From: Halomonas organivorans
GTDB lineage: Bacteria; Pseudomonadota; Gammaproteobacteria; Pseudomonadales; Halomonadaceae
Length of the DNA stretch: 64,000 nucleotides
Reading direction: 5' to 3'
Assembly: GCF_014192055.1 (NCBI RefSeq)
Contig: NZ_JACHXM010000018.1
Span: forward strand, 21,194 to 85,193
Position 1 is the first letter of the stretch. Each line of letters starts with the position of its first letter. This document shows, piece by piece, positions 32,084 through 41,643 of the stretch. The notes under the pieces were generated by a model that saw only the letters and a list, made by a program, of their open reading frames with translations, was not told the origin of the DNA and did not search any database. The position numbers and the translations under genes were made by a program.

Positions 32084-32860
32084 TCAGCGACCGCCCTTTT
32101 CCTCGCCGACGGCGATCAGGACGTCCATATCGAGGATGTGGATCTCACGACCGGCCGCAGCGACCAGGCCCTGCTGCTGAAAGCGCCCCAGCACGCGGCT
32201 GACGGTTTCCACGGCCAGGCCCAGGTAATTGCCGATATCCGCCCGCGTCATCGAGAGCCGAAACGTGTAGGGCGAGTAGCCGCGCCGACGAAAACGGTCG
32301 GACATGCTGATGAAGAAGGTCGCGAGCCGCTGGTCGGCGGTCTTGTGCGACAGCAGTCGAATCATCCGCAGGTCCTCGCGCATCTCCTTGCTCATGCAGC
32401 GGTAGAGCTGGGCACGCAGCACAGGCATCCGTTCGGAGAGCGTATCGAGCCGGTCGAAGGGAATCTCGCAGACGGTGGAGGTTTCCAGGGCGATCACCGA
32501 GCCGGCGTAAGCGGCCTCGTCGATGCCATCGAGCCCCACCAGTTCACTGGGCAGATAGAAATGGGTCAACTGCTCCTCGCCGCCACCCTCGGCGGTGAGT
32601 TGCTTGAGACTTCCGGATCGCACGGCATAAACGCCGGTGAACGGGCTACCCTGCCGAAACAGCAACTCGCCCTTCCTCAAGGGAGGACGGCGACGAATGA
32701 TGGTGTCGAATTGATCCAGGTCCTCGAGCCCGAGAGCCAGGGGAAGGCACAGCGAGCGATGACCACAGCTCTGGCAGCGGCTCTCCTCGAGAGGAGAGCA
32801 TTGCCCGGGGGCCATGGCCATCGACGCCTTGCCGCTTTTATCACTATCGTCGCGAGACAT
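32084..32860 (-). CDS. FNR/Anr-type oxygen-sensing regulator
   Basis: A 258-residue Crp/Fnr regulator starting MSRDDSDKSG. It has the N-terminal Cys triad CQSCGHRSLC (CX2CX5C) and a fourth Cys in STVCEIPFD, the ligands of the oxygen-labile [4Fe-4S] cluster. A cNMP-like beta roll and dimer helix precede the HTH with VETVSRVLGRF, whose Glu, Ser and Arg match FNR site recognition. It should switch genes on or off at low oxygen. Confidence 0.93.
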   Translation of the reverse strand: MSRDDSDKSGKASMAMAPGQCSPLEESRCQSCGHRSLCLPLALGLEDLDQFDTIIRRRPPLRKGELLFRQGSPFTGVYAVRSGSLKQLTAEGGGEEQLTHFYLPSELVGLDGIDEAAYAGSVIALETSTVCEIPFDRLDTLSERMPVLRAQLYRCMSKEMREDLRMIRLLSHKTADQRLATFFISMSDRFRRRGYSPYTFRLSMTRADIGNYLGLAVETVSRVLGRFQQQGLVAAAGREIHILDMDVLIAVGEEKGGR

Positions 32861-33077
32861 GGCCTGTTCCAAACTGATACGCCATACATGACGCCCGACC
32901 GCAAACAGCATCGATGCTCTGCACCGCCATGCAGAGGCACTGTCGGGAGGAATTCACTGCGGCATTGGCCCACGCTACCGTCGACAAGAAAGAGGCATCT
33001 ATAACATTTGTTAAGAAAGAGGCGATTCAACACCCATGGGCCCGACCATTGTCTGCGGCAGAGCCAGCCTCGAGGGC

Positions 33078-33839
33078 CTAGCGGGAGTCCCCCCGCAGCG
33101 CTTCCAGCCGCTCCAGGAGACCGTCCATGCGGTCGCTGAGATAGCCGTCTTCAAACTCCGCCTCGTCGTAAAGACGCTGCGTATCGGGAATGGCGACGTA
33201 GTCGCGATGCTTCTTCATGACGCCATCCCGCTCCAGCGCCATCAGGATACGATTGATGTGCACCGATGACTGGCCCAGTATCTGGCCCAACAGCTGCTGT
33301 GAGATGGGGAACGGCATGCTCTCCGGGGCCACCCCGCGGACCTTGCGCAGCCGCAGGAAGGTCTCGAGCACGAAGTGACAGACCTGGATCCGGGCCGAGC
33401 GGTGAAGCGTCACCATCATGCGCTCGGTGAGCAGTGCTTCCTGACGCGAAATGGCGGCGAACAGCGCGATCGCCAGGGGGGGAGACGCCATCACGAGATC
33501 GACGATCTCATGATGGGGAAAACCACAGACGATACCGGACGTGATCAGTCTGGCTTCGCTGACGTGGCGAGGCAGGGTGAATTCTCGCAGCCCGAGGATA
33601 TCGCCAGGCAGCAGCAGCTCGATGATCTGCCGCTCGCCGTCGCGAGTGTCGCGAAAGGTACACGCCCAGCCATCCTGGAGAATGAACAGGTCCTGCACCG
33701 GATCGCCAGACGTCCATAAACGCTCGCCCCTGACCGCCCGGTACGGGTGACGTTCGAGGCCTTCCAATAGCCGCCTCTCGCTCGATTCCAGCTCGATATA
33801 GCGACCCATCGAAGCCCCGAGGCCGTTGACGGTTCCCAT
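33078..33839 (-). CDS. Crp/Fnr-family regulator without Fe-S cysteines
   Basis: A 253-residue regulator starting MGTVNGLGASMGRY, ATG 33839 preceded by GAGGTGG. A beta-roll sensor (LFILQDGWACTFRDTRDGER) leads to a C-terminal HTH (LLGQILGQSSVHINRILMAL). The cysteine triad of FNR is absent, so it does not sense oxygen by an Fe-S cluster. It stands next to the FNR gene, on the same strand, with 217 nt between. Confidence 0.88.
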   Translation of the reverse strand: MGTVNGLGASMGRYIELESSERRLLEGLERHPYRAVRGERLWTSGDPVQDLFILQDGWACTFRDTRDGERQIIELLLPGDILGLREFTLPRHVSEARLITSGIVCGFPHHEIVDLVMASPPLAIALFAAISRQEALLTERMMVTLHRSARIQVCHFVLETFLRLRKVRGVAPESMPFPISQQLLGQILGQSSVHINRILMALERDGVMKKHRDYVAIPDTQRLYDEAEFEDGYLSDRMDGLLERLEALRGDSR

Positions 33840-34187
33840 GTCGCCACCTCGATCGTTTCTCCCGTCATTTCGAGTGAGCGGAACGGCTTTTCCAGCCGGA
33901 CCATGGAAGGCTGCTTGCCTCATGATTCAGGTTAGACCCTCGGCCGGGCATGCCGACAAGGGCAAAGATTTGCTACCTGCCACGGCGTGAACAGCGCTGC
34001 GCCTCACCGCCCCCTGTCGACGCTCTTTTCCCGGCCGTCCATGACGCCTCGTCTGCGCCCCGCACGCAGGCAGGCGGGGAATCAGCCGACGTCGAGCACG
34101 CCTCCCTGTCGCAGCGATGCCCAGCGCATGAGAAACCTCACCGCCAAGCATGAAATCGCCCGACGGGGCGCAGGCAGGCAGACAAAC

Positions 34188-34201
34188 TTGACCGGCGTCA
34201 T
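34188..34201 (+). promoter_or_regulatory. FNR/Anr box with -10, ferritin-like gene promoter
   Basis: TTGACCGGCGTCAT fits TTGAY-N4-RTCAA with one mismatch. A TACCTT -10 lies at 34224-34229, placing the box centre near -41.5 of a start around 34236, as in class II FNR promoters. The stretch 33840-34271 has no other gene; no second box was seen for the divergent Crp/Fnr gene. Confidence 0.6.
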
Positions 34202-34271
34202 GGTCGCTCGTCATGCCCTTTCCTACCTTTGCCTCTCATGTCACCGTGCCGCATTCATGGAGGCCGCTGCA

Positions 34272-34823
34272 ATGTCCCATCCCGCTCCCACGGCTTTGCT
34301 ACCCCAGGAGCTGCTGGCCCTGGCCATCGATCACGAGCGCCAGGAGTTGCAACGCTACCGCAAGCTGGCCTTTCGCTTCCTGACGTTCGGCCGGGGAATC
34401 AGCTCCCTGATGGCGACTCTCGGCATCGAGTGCGAAGCGCGACTGGCCGAATTGCAGCAAACGGCACGAGAGATCGCCCCGTCACCGATGCCTGACCCGC
34501 CTGCTGCCGACACCACGGCGATAGCGGACGACGGGCTGATCGCGGATCGCTGGCAGGCGCTTCGCACCCTGAAACGCGCCATGATCCGCGCCGAGCATGC
34601 GGCGCGCGTCTTCATGCATTGTCAGGAGAGCAACCTCTCCCCTGCCCTGCAATCACTGCTGCAAGGCATGGCGATACAGAAACGGGCGGAATGTCACATC
34701 CTGCAGGAGCTGATTGCCGCACACGATGTGGAGATCGCACCCGACACCCCGCTCGCCTCGCATTCCTGGCCGAGAGGCTGGCTGGCAGGTGCCAGGCACC
34801 TGAGGGGAATGTCCGCCGACTGA
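34272..34823 (+). CDS. Ferritin-like protein
   Basis: A 183-residue helical protein. ATG 34272 is chosen because GGAGG stands 8 nt upstream. Helices carry metal-type residues: DHERQELQRY, GIECEARL, RAEHAARVF and KRAECHILQE, a ferritin-like/rubrerythrin-type pattern. It has no signal peptide. A near-consensus FNR box lies 70 nt upstream, so induction at low oxygen is likely. The substrate is unknown. Confidence 0.7.
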   Translation: MSHPAPTALLPQELLALAIDHERQELQRYRKLAFRFLTFGRGISSLMATLGIECEARLAELQQTAREIAPSPMPDPPAADTTAIADDGLIADRWQALRTLKRAMIRAEHAARVFMHCQESNLSPALQSLLQGMAIQKRAECHILQELIAAHDVEIAPDTPLASHSWPRGWLAGARHLRGMSAD

Positions 34824-35078
34824 CGCGCCGGCTGGCCGTATCGCTCGCCGTGACGCCCCGCTTCCCGTCATGGGCAGCACCGGGATGCCGGAATGCCTCC
34901 GGCCTGGCCCACTCGGGCCGAAGGCCGTACAATCTCGACGACCCCGCGAAGGAACGGCGGCCGCCGTGACGACGGCTCTGCCACTTTCCTGCGCCGGGAT
35001 CGATCACGCCGGGAGAAGCGCCCCTCCCCGCTCCACTCGTGCCTCGCTGCGGCGAGCCCAGCCGTCATTCTGCGCGCC

Positions 35079-35450
35079 ATGGCCTTGTTCCTGACCGTTT
35101 TTCTCGTTTGCCTGCTGATCATCGGTGGCATGGTCGCCATCCTGATGACCGCCAGGACCCCGCGCTACCGCACCGAACCGGAGCACCTCCTGGCGCTGTT
35201 CGATCAGGCGCTGGAGAGCCGCGTCAACGAGAATGAGTGGAACGCCGTTATCGGCTACCCGATTCGACACGACGAATATCTGGAAGGGGTGCGTCGCCGC
35301 GCCCATCGATTGATGGACGACCACGGCCGCCACGGCCGGGTAGCGCGAGGCAAGCCCCTGCTGGACAGCGAAGGCCAGGCCGAGCTGGCCGCCCTGCGCG
35401 ATCACCTCGCCGCCCGCACCGCATTACGCCACGACCGCCGCCAGGAATGA
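35079..35450 (+). CDS. Single-TM membrane protein
   Basis: A 123-residue protein starting MALFLTVFLVCLLIIGG. One TM segment covers residues 3-22. A cytoplasmic C-terminal region follows, with RVNENEWNAVIGYPIRHDEY and basic helices. It precedes the AraC regulator gene by 60 nt, possibly co-transcribed. Conserved-hypothetical type; function unknown. Confidence 0.7.
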   Translation: MALFLTVFLVCLLIIGGMVAILMTARTPRYRTEPEHLLALFDQALESRVNENEWNAVIGYPIRHDEYLEGVRRRAHRLMDDHGRHGRVARGKPLLDSEGQAELAALRDHLAARTALRHDRRQE

Positions 35451-35510
35451 GTCACGGCGCGGGATCCGGTACACTGGCGACACGCCGTGAAGCCACGCCG
35501 GAGGCCAACG

Positions 35511-36311
35511 ATGACCAGCGCCATCCGCCAGACCCCGCTCGACACCGCCATCCATCACCACGCTCACGATTTTCACCAGATCGTGATCGGGCTCGATGGC
35601 CAGGCAGAGTTCGAGATCGAAGGGCTCGGCGGCTCCATTTCGGCGCTCTCGGGATGCATCGTGCCGGCCAACCATCTGCACTACTATGCCGGGACCGGTG
35701 ACAACCGCCAGCTGATCCTCGACCTGCCCCAGGACGCCCTGTCGCTGACCGGCCATCATCATGAGCTGGCCCGCCTGTTCGATGCTCCTCGCTTCTTCGA
35801 CCTGGACGATCCACTGGCGCGGTTCCTCGACTTCGTGCTTCACGAGCTTCATCAACTGGCCGGCCAGGGCGCGTTGACCACCCTGCATCAGGAGCGCCTG
35901 GCCACCACGCTGCTGGGCTCGCTGCACGCTCGCCTGGCCAGCGACGCCTCGTCCACCGGGCGCCCACTCGACCTGACGGCCCTGGATCGCTTCATCGACC
36001 GCCACCTGGCCGGGAGCTTGCGGGTCGCCGACCTGGCGGCCGAGGCCTGTCTCAGCGAGGCACACTTCACCGTGCGCTTCCGCGCCCAGACCGGCCTCTC
36101 GCCGTGGCGCTACGTGATGCGCCGGCGCCTCCAGGCGGCCAATCGACTGATCCGCGAAAGTCATCTGCCGCTCTCCGAGATCGCCGCGCTCACCGGATTC
36201 ACCAACCAGAGCGCCCTGTCACGCGCCTTTCGTCGCGATTACGGTCATCCCCCCAGCCAGCTTCGCCAGACGGCATCGCGACGCCTCGGCAGCGGCCTGC
36301 CAACATCATAG
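35511..36311 (+). CDS. AraC-family regulator, likely of proline catabolism
   Basis: A 266-residue regulator starting MTSAIRQTPLDTAI, with GGAGG 6 nt upstream. An N-terminal cupin sensor (HHHAHDFHQIVIGLDGQAEF) leads to a C-terminal double HTH: VADLAAEACLSEAHFTVRF and LSEIAALTGFTNQSALSRAF. It lies directly before putA in the same direction; Pseudomonas has an AraC-type activator (PruR) of putA. The ligand, probably proline, is inferred. Confidence 0.85.
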   Translation: MTSAIRQTPLDTAIHHHAHDFHQIVIGLDGQAEFEIEGLGGSISALSGCIVPANHLHYYAGTGDNRQLILDLPQDALSLTGHHHELARLFDAPRFFDLDDPLARFLDFVLHELHQLAGQGALTTLHQERLATTLLGSLHARLASDASSTGRPLDLTALDRFIDRHLAGSLRVADLAAEACLSEAHFTVRFRAQTGLSPWRYVMRRRLQAANRLIRESHLPLSEIAALTGFTNQSALSRAFRRDYGHPPSQLRQTASRRLGSGLPTS

Positions 36312-36663
36312 AAGCCTGTCGACTCCGACCGCTTCCGGGGCCAAAGGAAGCGAATGTCGCGACGCCCTCATCGTTGCAATGAAGCGAAACACTGGCCATT
36401 TCGCCCCTCGAATCGCATGACATTTTCCGCAAGGCCAGATGTTGTCTTGAACGGGGTGCCACGCTTATAGGCCATAGACCTAAGTCGTAGAAAGTTCCGT
36501 TTCTCGACCCAATATCCGCGAATTCGTCAAATCCCCCAACGGAATCGACAAGCAGAGCCTCAACGGGCGCCCTACCCTTTCAGGATACCGTGCATTCGCC
36601 GACGTCCCCTGACTCGGCGGCGGGAACTCTACCCTGTACGACGGGTTGCTTTCGGGGAAATAC
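36312..36663 (+). promoter_or_regulatory. putA upstream region with promoter and shared motif
   Basis: This 352-nt gap has a candidate sigma70 promoter TTGTCT (36442-36447), 17-bp spacer, TTATAG (36465-36470). Just after it, GACCTAAGTC (36477-36486) repeats in reverse complement at 24993-25002; a second, weaker promoter could start downstream of that motif (AGAAAG, 16 bp, AATATC). No other clear site is seen. Confidence 0.45.
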
Positions 36664-39600
36664 ATGCTCAACGCCAACAACATGCTGGAGGACGCCACCT
36701 GGCGTCAGGATCTCGACACGCTCTTCACGCGCATCAGCGAACACTATTCGGTCGACGAGAACGCCTACGTCGCAGAACTCATCGCCGCACTCGGCGCGAA
36801 CCGTCAGGACTTCGCCCGCACCGCCGACAAGACCGCCGAGCTGGTACGCGAGATCCGCGAGATGGATACCGCGGTAGACACCATCGACGAACTGCTCCAG
36901 CAGTACAGCCTGGACACCCATGAAGGCCTGATGCTGATGTGCCTGGCCGAGGCCATGCTGCGCATTCCCGACAAGGCGACCGCCGATGCCCTGATCGAGG
37001 ACAAGCTCGGCCCGGCCGACTGGAAGTCGCACCTCGGCAAGAGCGAATCCTGGATGGTCAACGCCTCCACCTGGGGCCTGCTGATGACCGGCCGCGTGGT
37101 GACCCTGGACAAGCCTCAGGAAGGCCGGCCGTCCGGCTTCATCAACAAGATGGTCAACCGCATGGGCGAGCCGGTGATCCGCCGCGCCATGGTCGAGGCC
37201 ATGAAGGTCATGGGCAAGCAGTTCGTGCTCGGCCGCGACATCGACGAGGCCCTCAAGCGCTCCAAGCCGCTGTTCGAGAAGGGCTACACCTACTCCTACG
37301 ACATGCTCGGCGAAGCCGCTCGCACGCGCCGCGATGCACGCCGCTACTTCGAGGACTACGCCCAGGCCATCGAGCGGGTCGGCAAGACCAGCCGCTCGCT
37401 GTCCAGCCGCACCCCCACCCCCTCGATCTCCATCAAGCTCTCGGCGCTGCACCCGCGCTACGAGTTCGGACGCCGCGAGCAGGTACTGCGCGAACTGGTC
37501 GCCAGCGTGCGCGAACTGGCCGCCATGGCCCGCGAGCGAAGCGTCGCGGTGACCATCGATGCCGAGGAAGTCGACCGCCTGGAGCTGTCGCTGGAGGTAT
37601 TCCGCGCCGTCTACGAGAGCGACACCTGCCGCGGCTGGGGACAGTTCGGGCTGGTCGTCCAGGCCTACTCCAAGCGCGCCCTGCCGGTGCTGCACTACCT
37701 CAATCGTCTGGCCGAATACCAGGGCGACGAGATTCCGCTGCGACTGGTCAAGGGCGCCTATTGGGATACCGAGATCAAGGAATCCCAGCAGTTGGGCGTG
37801 GATGGCTACCCGGTCTACACCCGCAAGGCGTCCACCGACGTAGCCTACCTGATGTGCGCTCGCTTCCTGCTGTCCGACGCCACCCGCGGCCGGATCTTCC
37901 CGCAGTTCGCGACCCACAACGCCCACACCATCACCAGCATCCTGGAGCAGGCCAACGAGGCCGACCGGGCCTTCGAGTTCCAGCGCCTGCACGGCATGGG
38001 CGAGGCGCTCTATGATGCGGCGCTCAAGCGCGCCCCGCAGGGCACCTACTGCCGTATCTATGCCCCCACGGGCGCCCACAAGGACCTGCTGCCCTACCTG
38101 GTGCGCCGACTGCTCGAGAATGGCGCCAACTCGTCGTTCGTCCACCAGTTGGTCGACCCCAAGGTCCCGGTGGAGTCACTGTGCGTCCATCCTGCGGAAA
38201 CCCTGCGCCAGTACGACACCCTGGCCAACCAGCGCATCCCCCTGCCCCAGGACATCTACGGGCCTAACCGTCGCAACTCCAGGGGCGTGAACCTGAACAT
38301 CCGCAGCCAGTACCAGCCGCTGATGGATGCCATGGCCAAGCACATGGACACTCGCTACGATGCGCGTCCGCTGCTGGCCTTCGATGTGGCCACCGACCCG
38401 GCCCTGATGCACGAGGTCACCAGCCCCTATGACCGCCGTCAGGTCGTCGGCAGCGTGCTGTGGACCAGCAAGGAACAGGCGCAGAAGGCGCTGGACGCCG
38501 CCTGGGCGGCCTTCCCTCGCTGGGAGGCGACGCCGGTGTCCGAGCGTGCCGCCATCCTGCGCCGCTTCGCCGACCTGATGGAGACGCACCTGGCCGAGCT
38601 GATGGCGCTGTGCTCCCGGGAAGGCGGCAAGCTGCTCACCGACGGCGTCGACGAGATTCGCGAGGCGGTGGATTTCTGCCGCTACTATGCCAGCCGCGCC
38701 GAAGAACTGTTCGCCGAGCCGACCCGCCTGCCGGGTCCCACCGGCGAGACCAACGACCTGATGATGGGCGGCAAGGGCGTATTTGCCGCCATCAGCCCCT
38801 GGAACTTCCCGGTGGCGATCTTTTGCGGCCAGGTGGTGGCGACCGCGGTGGCCGGCAACACCGTGCTGGCCAAGCCCGCCGAACAGACCTCGATCGTCGC
38901 CCATCGAGTGGTCGAGCTGCTGCACGAGGCGGGCATGCCACGCGACGTTGTCCAGCTGCTGCCCGGCGACGGTCCCACCGTAGGCAGCGTGCTGACCAGC
39001 GATCCGCGCGTCACCGGCGTGGTGTTCACCGGCGGCACCGACACCGCCCAGGTCATCAACCGCGCCCTGGCCAGCCGCGAGAACGCCGCGCTGCCGACCC
39101 TGGTGGCCGAGACCGGCGGCATGAACGCCATGATCGTCGACTCCACCGCCCTGCCCGAGCAGGTGGTGGCCGACGTCATCCACTCGGCCTTCCAGAGCGC
39201 CGGCCAGCGCTGCTCGGCGCTGCGCGTGCTCTATCTCCAGGACGACGTGGCCGATCGGGTCATCGAGATCCTCGAGGGCGCCATGGCCGAGCTGCACGTC
39301 GGCGATCCCCGCGACCTGGGCACCGACGTGGGTCCGGTGATCGACGAAGACGCGCGGCGCGGCCTGCAGGCGCACATCGAGCGGCTCAAGGGCGAAGGAC
39401 GGCTGCTGGCCGAGACGACGCTCGACCCGGCGCACACCGCCGAGGGCACCTTCATCGCACCCACCGCCTTCCAGATCGATGGCATCGAGGCCCTGGAACG
39501 CGAGCAGTTCGGCCCGGTACTGCACATCGTGCGCTACCAGGCGCGGGATCTCGACCGGGTGATCGAGTCGATCAACGGTCGCGGCTATGGCCTGACCTTC

Positions 39601-39855
39601 GGCGTTCACAGCCGCAACGAGTCATTTGCCGATGAAATAGCGAAGAAAATGCGTGTTGGTAACGTCTATATCAATCGCAATATCATCGGAGCCGTCGTGG
39701 GGGTTCAGCCGTTCGGCGGGCAGGGCCTCTCCGGTACAGGCCCCAAGGCAGGCGGTCCTCACTACCTGCTGCGGTTTGCCACGGAAAAGACAGTGACGGT
39801 CAATACCGCCGCGCTTGGCGGTAACGCGTCACTGCTTGCGCTGGGAGACGAGTGA
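36664..39855 (+). CDS. putA: Bifunctional proline dehydrogenase/P5C dehydrogenase PutA
   Basis: A 1063-residue enzyme oxidising proline to glutamate. ATG 36664 gives MLNANNMLEDATW with GGGGAA upstream. An FAD proline dehydrogenase barrel (about 80-480, with RLVKGAYWDTEI) is followed by the P5C/aldehyde dehydrogenase domain (about 560-1040): the Glu in LVAETGGMNAMI and the catalytic Cys in AGQRCSALR. It lacks the N-terminal ribbon-helix-helix, so it is not a DNA-binding repressor; the AraC gene upstream probably regulates it. Confidence 0.97.
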   Translation: MLNANNMLEDATWRQDLDTLFTRISEHYSVDENAYVAELIAALGANRQDFARTADKTAELVREIREMDTAVDTIDELLQQYSLDTHEGLMLMCLAEAMLRIPDKATADALIEDKLGPADWKSHLGKSESWMVNASTWGLLMTGRVVTLDKPQEGRPSGFINKMVNRMGEPVIRRAMVEAMKVMGKQFVLGRDIDEALKRSKPLFEKGYTYSYDMLGEAARTRRDARRYFEDYAQAIERVGKTSRSLSSRTPTPSISIKLSALHPRYEFGRREQVLRELVASVRELAAMARERSVAVTIDAEEVDRLELSLEVFRAVYESDTCRGWGQFGLVVQAYSKRALPVLHYLNRLAEYQGDEIPLRLVKGAYWDTEIKESQQLGVDGYPVYTRKASTDVAYLMCARFLLSDATRGRIFPQFATHNAHTITSILEQANEADRAFEFQRLHGMGEALYDAALKRAPQGTYCRIYAPTGAHKDLLPYLVRRLLENGANSSFVHQLVDPKVPVESLCVHPAETLRQYDTLANQRIPLPQDIYGPNRRNSRGVNLNIRSQYQPLMDAMAKHMDTRYDARPLLAFDVATDPALMHEVTSPYDRRQVVGSVLWTSKEQAQKALDAAWAAFPRWEATPVSERAAILRRFADLMETHLAELMALCSREGGKLLTDGVDEIREAVDFCRYYASRAEELFAEPTRLPGPTGETNDLMMGGKGVFAAISPWNFPVAIFCGQVVATAVAGNTVLAKPAEQTSIVAHRVVELLHEAGMPRDVVQLLPGDGPTVGSVLTSDPRVTGVVFTGGTDTAQVINRALASRENAALPTLVAETGGMNAMIVDSTALPEQVVADVIHSAFQSAGQRCSALRVLYLQDDVADRVIEILEGAMAELHVGDPRDLGTDVGPVIDEDARRGLQAHIERLKGEGRLLAETTLDPAHTAEGTFIAPTAFQIDGIEALEREQFGPVLHIVRYQARDLDRVIESINGRGYGLTFGVHSRNESFADEIAKKMRVGNVYINRNIIGAVVGVQPFGGQGLSGTGPKAGGPHYLLRFATEKTVTVNTAALGGNASLLALGDE

Positions 39856-39898
39856 TCCACACTCGTCATCAACGACAACAAACTGAAGGAAGCTCCCC

Positions 39899-40021
39899 AT
39901 GGTCGAAAACCACGCCAATATGGGCTTGACGTGCACACGCTCCCGGATCGCGATGCCAGCCACAGGCGCTATGGACGGCATGCGTACCAACAACCCGCCG
40001 GCTATGCGGCCGGCCGAATAA
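39899..40021 (+). CDS. Possible small leader ORF between putA and putP
   Basis: A 40-codon ORF starting MVENHANMGLTC with AAGGAAG 6 nt upstream of ATG 39899. The product is Met-rich (six Met) and Pro-rich at the end, ending at TAA 40021. putP follows after 15 nt with its own AAAAGGAG. It may be a translated leader that couples putA and putP, or chance. Confidence 0.4.
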   Translation: MVENHANMGLTCTRSRIAMPATGAMDGMRTNNPPAMRPAE

Positions 40022-40036
40022 AAAGGAGACGTTCTC

Positions 40037-41527
40037 ATGGCTATTGGTGTCTGGATCAGCCTTTTCGCTTACTTTGCGCTCATGATCGCCATCGGCTTTT
40101 ATGCCATGCGCAAATCCACGTCCACGTCAGAAGCTTACATGCTGGGTGGCCGATCTCTCAGTCCGAAAGTGGCGGCCCTTTCGGCCGGCGCGTCGGACAT
40201 GAGCGGCTGGTTGCTGCTGGGCTTGCCCGGGGCAATGTTCGTCTCCGGCCTCGGCTCGGCCTGGATCGGTATCGGCCTGCTCGTGGGGGCGTTCTTCAAC
40301 TGGACGCTGGTCGCCCCGCGCCTGCGTGAACAGACGGTTCACTACGGCAATGCGATCACCATTCCGGAATTCCTGGCCAACCGGTTCCCGACTCGGGCCA
40401 TGTCGCTGAGAACGGTATCCGCGATCGTCATCGTGGTCTTCTTCGCCGTGTACACGGCCTCGGGCCTGGTGGCGGGCGGCAAGCTGTTCGAAAGCGCCTT
40501 TGCCGGCGTGATCAACATCGGCGGCCTCAGCGACTACGCGACGGGCGTCATCATCACGCTGGCCGTGGTACTGGCCTACACGGTGGTCGGCGGTTTCCTC
40601 GCCGTGAGCATGACGGACTTCGTGCAAGGCTGCATCATGATGCTGGCGCTGGTGATCATGCCGGCGGTGGTGCTCTTCGGCGAAGGCGGCGGCGGTTTCT
40701 CCCAGGCGTCTCAGACCCTGAACGAGGTCGATCCCACGCTGCTGTCGTGGACGGAGGGGCTGACCTTCATCGGCTGGCTGTCGGCGGTGACCTGGGGGCT
40801 GGGCTACTTCGGCCAGCCGCACATCATCGTGCGCTTCATGGCCATCCGCACGCTCAAGGACGTGCCCATTGCCCGCAATATCGGCATGAGCTGGATGCTG
40901 ATCTCCCTGATCGGCGCCATCTCGCTGGGGATCTTCGGCCGGGCCTATGCGATCCGCAACGGCATGGATGTCGAGGATCCGGAAACGATCTTCATCATCC
41001 TGGCAGACCTGCTGTTCCATCCGCTGATCACCGGTTTCCTCTACGCGGCACTGCTGGCAGCGATCATGAGCACCATTTCCAGCCAGCTGCTGGTGTCGTC
41101 GTCATCGCTGACCGAGGACTTCTATCGCCTGTTCCTGCGCAAGGAGGCAACGGACAAGGAGACCGTCGCCGTAGGCCGGCTGAGCGTCGTGCTGGTGGGC
41201 CTGGTCGCGGCCTTCATCGCGTCTGATCCGAACTCTCAGGTCCTGGGACTGGTCAGCAACGCCTGGGCAGGCTTCGGTGCCGCCTTCGGTCCGCTGATCA
41301 TCCTGTCGCTGATGTGGTCGCGCACCAACGGCGCCGGCGCCATTGCCGGCATGATCGTGGGTGCCGTCACCGTGATGGTATGGATCTCGCTGGGCTGGAA
41401 CGGCTCGTTCCTGGGCGGCCCCGGCGTGTACGAGATCATTCCCGGCTTCATCGCGTCCTTCATTGCCATTATGGTGGTGAGCAGCGTAACGGCCGATGCC
41501 GGCGAATATCGGGCCATCGAGCGCTGA
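40037..41527 (+). CDS. putP: Sodium/proline symporter PutP
   Basis: A 496-residue SSS-family transporter with about 13 TM helices. It has the PutP motifs AYMLGGRSLSPKVAALSAGA with the DMSGW segment in TM2, and the TM8 region SSQLLVSSSSLTEDFY with Ser/Thr sodium ligands. It imports proline for PutA or as a compatible solute. An intrinsic terminator follows. Confidence 0.96.
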   Translation: MAIGVWISLFAYFALMIAIGFYAMRKSTSTSEAYMLGGRSLSPKVAALSAGASDMSGWLLLGLPGAMFVSGLGSAWIGIGLLVGAFFNWTLVAPRLREQTVHYGNAITIPEFLANRFPTRAMSLRTVSAIVIVVFFAVYTASGLVAGGKLFESAFAGVINIGGLSDYATGVIITLAVVLAYTVVGGFLAVSMTDFVQGCIMMLALVIMPAVVLFGEGGGGFSQASQTLNEVDPTLLSWTEGLTFIGWLSAVTWGLGYFGQPHIIVRFMAIRTLKDVPIARNIGMSWMLISLIGAISLGIFGRAYAIRNGMDVEDPETIFIILADLLFHPLITGFLYAALLAAIMSTISSQLLVSSSSLTEDFYRLFLRKEATDKETVAVGRLSVVLVGLVAAFIASDPNSQVLGLVSNAWAGFGAAFGPLIILSLMWSRTNGAGAIAGMIVGAVTVMVWISLGWNGSFLGGPGVYEIIPGFIASFIAIMVVSSVTADAGEYRAIER

Positions 41528-41554
41528 AACACGCGAAGCGCACTCAAGCACGTG

Positions 41555-41578
41555 AAAGGGCTCCTGCGGGAGCCCTTT
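41555..41578 (+). terminator. Terminator after putP
   Basis: A 10-bp perfect stem AAAGGGCTCC / GGAGCCCTTT with a 4-nt loop, 27 nt after the putP stop; no long T-run follows. Confidence 0.7.
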
Positions 41579-41643
41579 CGACGTTTTGCCCCTGGCAAGG
41601 AGTGGCGGCCGTCGATATGCCCCGGAAGCCCTTGCCTACGAGA

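Noticed and set aside
36580..38145. A 521-codon frame antisense to putA
   Set aside because: Complement of a highly conserved gene; codon bias shadow.
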